Source: Chitinophagaceae bacterium (GTDB taxonomy: Bacteria; Bacteroidota; Bacteroidia; Chitinophagales; Chitinophagaceae). From it: 12,259 nt of DNA. Where the stretch lies: assembly GCA_003455235.1 (NCBI GenBank), contig DMRT01000133.1, positions 1 through 12,259 of the forward strand, written 5' to 3'. Of the stretch, positions 7,466 through 12,259 are shown piece by piece. The notes under the pieces were generated by a model. It was not told where the DNA came from. It saw only the letters and a list, made by a program, of their open reading frames with translations, and did not search any database. Positions within the stretch are counted from its first letter, which is position 1, and each line of letters opens with the position of its first letter. The position numbers and the translations under genes are program-made.

Positions 7466-8476
7466 ATGGAAAAATCGAATTTTGTTGACCAGATACGGAT
7501 CTTTTGCCGCAGCGGGCACGGGGGCGCCGGAAGCAAGCATTTTATGCGCAATAAATTAACGGCCAAGGGCGGACCAGATGGAGGTGATGGCGGCCGGGGT
7601 GCACACATCATCCTGAAAGGCAATGCACAGCTATGGACCCTGTTGCACCTCCGTTATTACAAAAACATCCTCGCCGAAAACGGCGAAAACGGAAGTAAGA
7701 ATAATTCCACGGGCCGTTTTGGTAAAGACATCATCATTGAAGTGCCACTGGGCACCATCGCAAGAGATGAGGAATCCGGCGAAAAAGAAGTGGAGATACT
7801 GGAAGACGGACAGGAAGTTATTTTAATGAAGGGCGGCCGCGGCGGATTGGGCAACAGTAATTTTAAAACAGCCACCAACCAGGCACCTGAGTATGCACAG
7901 CCGGGTGAGCCGGGTGTGGAAGGTTGGAAGATACTGGAATTGAAAGTACTGGCAGATGTTGGACTGGTGGGCTTTCCCAATGCCGGTAAATCAACCCTGC
8001 TATCCAGCATCACAGCCGCCAAACCAAAAATAGCCGATTATGCCTTCACCACACTGGTTCCGCAGCTGGGCATGGTGGAATACCGGGATGGAAAAAGTTT
8101 TTGCATTGCCGATCTTCCCGGCATCATTGAAGGAGCGGCCGAAGGCAAAGGCCTGGGCCACCGCTTTCTGCGGCATATCGAACGCAATTCTATTTTACTT
8201 TTTCTCATTCCCGCCGACAGTGCCGGACATAAAAATGAATTTGACATCTTACTGAGCGAGCTCGAACAATACAATCCCGAAATGCTGCAGAAAGACTTTG
8301 TTATTGCCATCAGTAAAAGCGATATGCTGGATGATGAACTGAAAGCCGCTATCAAAAAAGAACTGCCGTCAAAAATTCCGCATGTATTCATTTCATCTGT
8401 TACCGGGCAGGGATTGTCTGAATTGAAAGACCTCCTCTGGAACACCCTCAATGCACCCGGTCATCACCCCGCTTAA
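7466..8476 (+). CDS. obg: Obg/CgtA GTPase (ribosome assembly)
   Basis: A 336-aa essential Obg-family GTPase acting in large ribosomal subunit maturation and stress control in the cytoplasm. Residues 1-160 are the glycine-rich Obg fold ([56 protein letters not shown]). The G domain shows G1 GFPNAGKST (169-177), the switch I segment [11 protein letters not shown] (192-202), G3 DLPG (216-219) followed by [21 protein letters not shown], and a G4 motif reading SKSD (283-286) instead of NKxD. No C-terminal OCT domain is present, as is usual outside Firmicutes. The frame can start at a TTG (7457), but the ATG at 7466 gives [12 protein letters not shown], aligned with the usual N-terminus. It is divergent from the minus-strand lipoprotein; a weak TAAATTTT (7441-7448) lies just upstream. 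Confidence 0.97.
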   Translation: MEKSNFVDQIRIFCRSGHGGAGSKHFMRNKLTAKGGPDGGDGGRGAHIILKGNAQLWTLLHLRYYKNILAENGENGSKNNSTGRFGKDIIIEVPLGTIARDEESGEKEVEILEDGQEVILMKGGRGGLGNSNFKTATNQAPEYAQPGEPGVEGWKILELKVLADVGLVGFPNAGKSTLLSSITAAKPKIADYAFTTLVPQLGMVEYRDGKSFCIADLPGIIEGAAEGKGLGHRFLRHIERNSILLFLIPADSAGHKNEFDILLSELEQYNPEMLQKDFVIAISKSDMLDDELKAAIKKELPSKIPHVFISSVTGQGLSELKDLLWNTLNAPGHHPA

Positions 8477-8540
8477 AATACCCTCCACACGGTATTGTAA
8501 CGCCCGGGGCTTTTCTGTTTATTGCAGTAAAATGTATAAA

Positions 8541-9386
8541 ATGAAAAAGACCTTTTTATTGGCTTTGATGCTGATAGGCGGAACCCTGTTGCTGCATGCA
8601 CAGGTGGGTGGCCGTTCGCTTAAAAAAGCGATGGAACTTAAAATGCCCAAAACGGTTGACGATGATATGCCGGGCACCCGGGGCGCCTGCGTGGCCTGGC
8701 ACCCGCTAAAAAAACAATACTATGCCTCTTTTGCAGGCAACAGCGAATACCCGCATGCTGTATTCAGCGCCGCCGGCAAGCGGGTTTCCGAAGACGACCT
8801 CACCACCCAGGTGGATACCCGTGGACTCTGGTACAATACTGTAACCAAAAAGATCAGCGGCAACGGGTATGGCGAAAGCGGCTGGTTCAACTACACCCTG
8901 GGCGCTAAAAACGGAACACCCACTGCTTATAATATTGAGTTTGAAGGGCAGCACCAGCCATCCGAACAGAGTGTAGGCGTTTTTAACCCGGCAAAAAAAG
9001 AAGTGCTTTTCCTGAGCGGCTTCGATATACATGTATACAATGCCGCCGATGCGGTGGAAAAAGAGAATGACAAAATCACGCTGCACTGGGGCCGGACAAA
9101 ATCGCAGGGCATTGAAGAAAAGAAAACAGAGGAGGATGCGCCAACCAGCCCGGAAGGATACAACAATACCAGCATCGTATTCACCGGCATTCCCGGAGCT
9201 GAGATCGGTGCGTTGAACACGGTCGACAAAGTAGTTGAACTCTATAATATCAAAACCGGCTTTCTAACCCAAAAGCTTAAACTTCCGTACGACGCAACGG
9301 TTGAATCATCATTTAACTTTGCTTACGCCAACGGCATTTACTGGCTTTTCAGCATTGAAGAGCGCAAGTGGATCGGGTACAAATAA
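8541..9386 (+). CDS. exported protein of unknown function
   Basis: A 281-aa protein with a clear signal peptide (MKKTFLLALMLIGGTLLLHA, cleavage predicted before Gln21) and no lipobox, so it is probably periplasmic or secreted. I do not recognise the family. The mature part is rich in beta-strand-like segments with repeated aromatic patches (ACVAWHPLKKQYYASFAGN, SGWFNYTLGAKN, IYWLFSIEERKWIGYK), which could form a small propeller or beta-sandwich (inference only). A charged low-complexity stretch (EEKKTEEDAP) sits near residue 195. The open frame extends back to 8451, inside obg. I chose 8541 because the signal peptide begins there; 8532 (MYKMKK...) is the alternative. It starts 64 nt after obg and could share its transcript. 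A terminator hairpin follows directly. Confidence 0.8.
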   Translation: MKKTFLLALMLIGGTLLLHAQVGGRSLKKAMELKMPKTVDDDMPGTRGACVAWHPLKKQYYASFAGNSEYPHAVFSAAGKRVSEDDLTTQVDTRGLWYNTVTKKISGNGYGESGWFNYTLGAKNGTPTAYNIEFEGQHQPSEQSVGVFNPAKKEVLFLSGFDIHVYNAADAVEKENDKITLHWGRTKSQGIEEKKTEEDAPTSPEGYNNTSIVFTGIPGAEIGALNTVDKVVELYNIKTGFLTQKLKLPYDATVESSFNFAYANGIYWLFSIEERKWIGYK

Positions 9387-9404
9387 CCCTGCTGATTTTT
9401 TTGT

Positions 9405-9437
9405 AAACGCTCCTGCTTTGCGGGAGCGTTTGTTTTT
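9405..9437 (+). terminator. hairpin terminator after the exported protein
   Basis: A 12-bp stem with one G-T pair (9405-9416 with 9420-9431), loop ttt, then a T-rich tract running to 9437. It begins 18 nt after the stop codon of the exported-protein gene. Its right arm runs into the TTTG of the next gene's candidate promoter. Confidence 0.75.
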
Positions 9438-9458
9438 ACAGCCTATCTGTTATCTTTA
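9429..9458 (+). promoter_or_regulatory. candidate promoter for the CPBP gene
   Basis: TTTG (9429-9432), 18 nt, then TATCTTTA (9451-9458), one base from the Bacteroidota pattern TTTG/TAnnTTTG. Transcription would begin near 9463-9465, only a few bases before the TTG start at 9467. The -33 element overlaps the 3' arm and T tract of the preceding terminator. Confidence 0.5.
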
Positions 9459-9466
9459 TAAAAAAC

Positions 9467-10399
9467 TTGTTTCCTGTTTTTGCTTATATACGGGACTACT
9501 ACCGGAATGCATTCAACGCTTTTTATTTTTGCCTGGTGCTGCTGATGACCGGCACACTCGTCTGGCTTAATTATGCCCATGGCCTGGAAACGCGTTATGC
9601 CGCAGGCCGGCCCGGAACAGCTGCCAACTTCTTTGGCTATTATCTTCTTTACTTTACTCCTTTTGCGCTGGCTTTTTTCCTTCAGCCATTGTTCTATAAA
9701 AACTGTTCGTATTACCGAAATGCCTGGTTCTGGATGATCCTGCTGGCAGCGCCGGCTTTCTTTGCATTGCGGGTTAATTTTAATCTTCATCATTCATTAA
9801 TACCCTCCTCGCTTAGCACCGATGAACGGAAATTCTGGATATACTGCAGCAACTGGGTGGTTCGTGTATTTGTGGTGCTGATCCCGGTATTCATTCTTTG
9901 GCTGATCAAAGACAGGAACCAGCAGCCGTTTTACGGAAGCCGCCGTACACCCGGCATCAAAACCTACCTGCTTTTATTGCTGTTTATGCTGCCGCTGGTT
10001 GCATTGGCCAGTACCCAAAAGGATTTCCTGGAAATGTATCCACGGGCAAAAGTGCTGGACGGGCTGGAACTTTCTTTTAAAAGCGGCCGGTACCTCCTGT
10101 TTGAACTTTGTTACGGCTTTGATTTTATCAGCATCGAATTTTTCTTCCGCGGCTTTCTCATTCTTTCCCTGTGGAAGATATGTGGCGAACAGGTGATTGT
10201 ACCCATGGCCTGTTTTTACTGCACCATTCATTTTGGCAAACCCCTGGGTGAAGCCATCAGCAGTTTCTGGGGCGGCTTGCTGCTGGGCATTGTAAGTTAT
10301 AATACAAAAAGCGTGTGGGGCGGACTGGCCGTTCACCTGGGCATTGCCTGGAGCATGGAGCTGGGCGGCTGGGGCGGAGCGCTGCTAAAAAATAAATAA
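9467..10399 (+). CDS. CPBP-family intramembrane protein (protease-like)
   Basis: A 310-aa polytopic membrane protein with about eight hydrophobic segments. The C-terminal half carries the CPBP (CAAX protease/bacteriocin-processing) signatures: IEFFFRGF with Glu224 and Arg228, IHFGKPLGE with His255, and VHLGIAW with His290. The first Glu of the canonical EExxxR motif is Ile223 here, so proteolytic activity is uncertain. Known CPBP members are glutamate intramembrane proteases, but many bacterial ones are untested. The start is a TTG: the next in-frame ATG (9545) would cut into the first membrane segment and drop the family-like YIRDYYRNAFN N-terminus. The stop overlaps the next gene's ATG (TAATG), so the two are probably translated together. 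The substrate is unknown. Confidence 0.82.
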   Translation: MFPVFAYIRDYYRNAFNAFYFCLVLLMTGTLVWLNYAHGLETRYAAGRPGTAANFFGYYLLYFTPFALAFFLQPLFYKNCSYYRNAWFWMILLAAPAFFALRVNFNLHHSLIPSSLSTDERKFWIYCSNWVVRVFVVLIPVFILWLIKDRNQQPFYGSRRTPGIKTYLLLLLFMLPLVALASTQKDFLEMYPRAKVLDGLELSFKSGRYLLFELCYGFDFISIEFFFRGFLILSLWKICGEQVIVPMACFYCTIHFGKPLGEAISSFWGGLLLGIVSYNTKSVWGGLAVHLGIAWSMELGGWGGALLKNK

Positions 10400-10617
10400 T
10401 GACAACAACCTGTATTTTTTGCGGGGCAGCCGGAGCGATGATCCTGGTGCACGGTCATTACCAATGCCCGGTTTGCAAAACCAATGTATTGCCCTGCTGC
10501 GACGGGGATAACTGCAGTAATCTTTTACTGGCCGATGAGGAACAGCTGAAAACGGCAGACTCCGTAACAGATCCTGGAAAACAGGCAAATACATCGGACA
10601 AAGGCAGCGCCAACTGA
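10399..10617 (+). CDS. small zinc-ribbon protein coupled to the CPBP gene
   Basis: A 72-aa soluble protein. The first half holds two CxxC knuckles 14 residues apart (Cys5/Cys8 and Cys23/Cys26), followed by Cys33, Cys34 and Cys39, a zinc-ribbon arrangement. The C-terminal third is hydrophilic and probably disordered. Its ATG overlaps the stop of the CPBP gene by one base (TAATG), which indicates translational coupling and suggests the two act together (inference). No enzymatic motif is visible. Binding of zinc and a role as an accessory or regulator of the membrane protein are plausible, but I cannot name a family. Confidence 0.75.
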   Translation: MTTTCIFCGAAGAMILVHGHYQCPVCKTNVLPCCDGDNCSNLLLADEEQLKTADSVTDPGKQANTSDKGSAN

Positions 10618-10671
10618 ACTGGGAGCGTCTTTTCTATGTACATTAACGTGGCAATACGGGGAGTTTTACTA

Positions 10672-10702
10672 TTGCATTTCTAAAGATTCATAATTACTTT
10701 TA
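10672..10702 (+). promoter_or_regulatory. candidate promoter for the 177-aa lipoprotein gene
   Basis: TTG (10672-10674), 20 nt, then TACTTTTA (10695-10702), one base from TAnnTTTG. The predicted transcription start (about 10707-10709) lies only 3-5 nt before the ATG at 10712, so the message would be almost leaderless. Confidence 0.5.
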
Positions 10703-10711
10703 TGTATTGAA

Positions 10712-11245
10712 ATGAGAAAAGTATTCGAAATATCGTTACTCTTTCTTCTTCCTGTTATCCTCTGCTCCTGTCCTTACAGCTCACCTTACACATTAGATGA
10801 ACAACCCGGTATTTACGTGGAAGATGCCTTACTCGGAAACTGGACAGCCCTAATAAGTAAACAGAGCGGCAGCAGGCAGGAAGTAGTATATATGTCGTTG
10901 GGCCGGCGGTCCGATACAGAATATGATATTGCCTTTACAGGCGACCTGAACTCCCTGCGCCGTTATAATGTGATCAAATCCGATTCCGTGAAAGGAACCG
11001 CATTCATGTCCACCGTGGGCGGAAGGCAGTTCCTCAACATCAACCTCAATGCCCGGGTATACATTGCGGAACTACAGCTGAAGAACGACCGGCTTTCCCT
11101 GTTGCCACTGGTGGAACACTTCACGTCTAAAATGATCATGAGTAATGAGGCCCTGCGCAACTCGGTCGACTTCCACTACAAAACCAGGGTTCATCCCATG
11201 CTGGATGATGATTTTTGCCTGAAAGACATGGTAAAATCCAATTAA
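10712..11245 (+). CDS. lipoprotein of unknown function
   Basis: A 177-aa predicted lipoprotein. The signal MRKVFEISLLFLLPVILCSC places the lipid-anchor Cys at 20, so the start is secure. The mature protein opens with PYSSPYTLDEQPGIYVEDALLGNWTALI, which resembles a lipocalin-like or beta-barrel entry (a 'GxW' strand), followed by alternating strands such as VVYMSLGRRSDTEYDIAFTG and QFLNINLNARVYIAELQL. I do not recognise the family and this fold guess is weak. The C-terminus (HPMLDDDFCLKDMV) has one more Cys. It stands between the CPBP/zinc-ribbon pair and fabH, has its own candidate promoter, and is followed by 92 nt without a clear terminator. Confidence 0.8.
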   Translation: MRKVFEISLLFLLPVILCSCPYSSPYTLDEQPGIYVEDALLGNWTALISKQSGSRQEVVYMSLGRRSDTEYDIAFTGDLNSLRRYNVIKSDSVKGTAFMSTVGGRQFLNINLNARVYIAELQLKNDRLSLLPLVEHFTSKMIMSNEALRNSVDFHYKTRVHPMLDDDFCLKDMVKSN

Positions 11246-11287
11246 CCGCCTCCTTTCCCAAACACCGGTTGGTTGCATCTGAAACAG

Positions 11288-11317
11288 TTGCAGATCATCG
11301 GCAATTTTGTAAATTGC
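11288..11317 (+). promoter_or_regulatory. inverted repeat and weak promoter before fabH
   Basis: A perfect 7-bp inverted repeat (gcaattt at 11301-11307, aaattgc at 11311-11317, loop tgt) lies 20 nt before the fabH ATG. A weak promoter can be drawn through it: TTG (11288-11290), 19 nt, TAAATTGC (11310-11317). If that is real, the repeat sits over the -7 region and could be an operator. There is no T tract, so it is not a terminator. Confidence 0.35.
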
Positions 11318-11337
11318 TCCCCTTAAACAACGATTGC

Positions 11338-12259
11338 ATGTCAAGAAGCAAGATTGCCGGTATTGGGTATTATGTTCCCAAAAATGTGTTTACGAATAAC
11401 GACCTGAAAAAATACATGGATACTTCTGATGAATGGATCCAGGAACGTACAGGAATCAAGGAGCGGCGCTATGCCGACCGGCTGGGAGAAACCACCACTA
11501 CTATGGGCGTGGAAGCTGCCAGGATTGCCATTGAAAGGGCCGGCATTACTCCACAGGATATCGACTTTATTGTATTTGCCACCCTCAGTCCAGATTATTA
11601 TTTCCCCGGATGCGGCGTATTGCTGCAACGTGCCATGAAGATGAAGGAAATAGGTGCCCTGGATGTACGCAATCAATGCAGTGGTTTTGTGTATGCGCTA
11701 TCCGTGGCCGACCAGTTCATCAAAACCGGTATGTATAAAAATATCCTGGTGGTGGGAAGTGAAAAGCATTCCTTCGGGCTCGACTTCAGTACCCGGGGAA
11801 GGAATGTAAGTGTAATCTTTGGTGATGGCGCCGGTGCAGTGGTGCTGCAACCTGCTACTAAAGATGGCCAGGGAATATTAAGCACGCACCTTCACAGCGA
11901 TGGCGAAAGCGCCGAGATTCTCGCTATGTACAACCCGGGCACCCATGCCAATCACTGGACTCCGCAATGGCAAGCCAGATTCGATGAAGCAGAAATGGGG
12001 CAACTGTTCATGAGTCATGCTATGATCGATGAAGCACAGAATTTCCCTTACATGGACGGGCCGGCCGTTTTCAAAAAAGCGGTGATTAAAATTCCCGAAG
12101 TGGTGGAAGAAGCGCTGGTGCAGAACGGGTTAAAAAAAACAGATATTGACATGCTCATACCCCACCAGGCCAACCTGCGCATAGCACAATTTGTGCAGCA
12201 GAAGCTGGGCTTACCCGACGACAAGGTTTATAATAACATCCAGAAATACGGCAACACCA
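11338..12259 (+). CDS. fabH: FabH-type 3-oxoacyl-ACP synthase III (3' end cut off)
   Basis: The first 307 residues of a ketoacyl-ACP synthase III; the frame runs off the right edge. In fatty-acid synthesis this enzyme condenses an acyl-CoA with malonyl-ACP to start the chain. The catalytic triad is complete: Cys114 (DVRNQCSGF), His276 (IPHQANLRI) and Asn306 (KYGNT). The N-terminus (IAGIGYYVPKNVFTNNDL, TSDEWIQERTGIKERRY) is typical. The Cys-to-His distance is 162 residues, against 132 in E. coli FabH, because of extra sequence around residues 196-238 (Trp-rich, then FMSHAMIDEAQNFPYMDG). This enlarged form may be a Bacteroidota subtype with a different acyl primer (inference). It starts at an ATG with family-like sequence right after it. 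Confidence 0.92.
   Translation, partial: MSRSKIAGIGYYVPKNVFTNNDLKKYMDTSDEWIQERTGIKERRYADRLGETTTTMGVEAARIAIERAGITPQDIDFIVFATLSPDYYFPGCGVLLQRAMKMKEIGALDVRNQCSGFVYALSVADQFIKTGMYKNILVVGSEKHSFGLDFSTRGRNVSVIFGDGAGAVVLQPATKDGQGILSTHLHSDGESAEILAMYNPGTHANHWTPQWQARFDEAEMGQLFMSHAMIDEAQNFPYMDGPAVFKKAVIKIPEVVEEALVQNGLKKTDIDMLIPHQANLRIAQFVQQKLGLPDDKVYNNIQKYGNT

Overview
The window looks like chromosomal DNA from a member of the Bacteroidota, most likely near the Chitinophagaceae. The reasons are the protein types (a TPR-containing LytS-type kinase paired with a LytTR regulator, an IPT/NHL lipoprotein, a CCD/PDGG small lipoprotein, a CPBP membrane protein of Bacteroidota type), the absence of obvious Shine-Dalgarno sequences, and several sites resembling the Bacteroidota promoter (TTG/TTTG, about 19 nt, TAnnTTTG). 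This placement is an inference from protein style; no rRNA or tRNA is visible.

Layout. 160-1434 encodes a lipoprotein with an IPT/TIG domain and a six-repeat NHL propeller, closed by a strong hairpin at 1463-1494. 1752-4384 encodes a two-gene sensing system: a histidine kinase with a predicted periplasmic TPR domain, then its LytTR response regulator. 4493-5134 encodes an MgtC/SapB-type inner-membrane protein. 5158-6948 is a tight run of three phenylacetate-pathway genes, paaG-paaI-paaY (1-nt gap, then a 4-nt overlap). Here the epoxyphenylacetyl-CoA/oxepin-CoA isomerase is packaged with two thioesterases that act on stalled CoA esters. The ring epoxidase (paaABCDE), paaZ and paaK are not in the window.

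6949-7350 (minus strand) is a small lipoprotein that meets paaY stop-to-stop with no gap. It is divergent from obg (7466-8476), the ribosome-assembly GTPase, which is followed by an exported protein of unknown function (8541-9386) and a terminator hairpin. A promoter embedded in the end of that hairpin appears to drive a CPBP-family membrane protein that starts at TTG (9467) and is coupled through TAATG to a 72-aa zinc-ribbon protein. An unrecognised lipoprotein (10712-11245) follows. The right edge is a long 5' part of a FabH-type ketoacyl-ACP synthase III (11338 onward) with an insertion between its catalytic Cys and His.

The region is mostly ordinary housekeeping and metabolic DNA. I saw no mobile elements, CRISPR arrays, phage genes or defence systems, and nothing I would claim as a new system. 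The items most worth a second look are the isolated paaG-I-Y rescue cassette, the CPBP protein lacking the first Glu of its motif together with its coupled zinc ribbon, the FabH insertion, and several promoters that leave almost no 5' leader.
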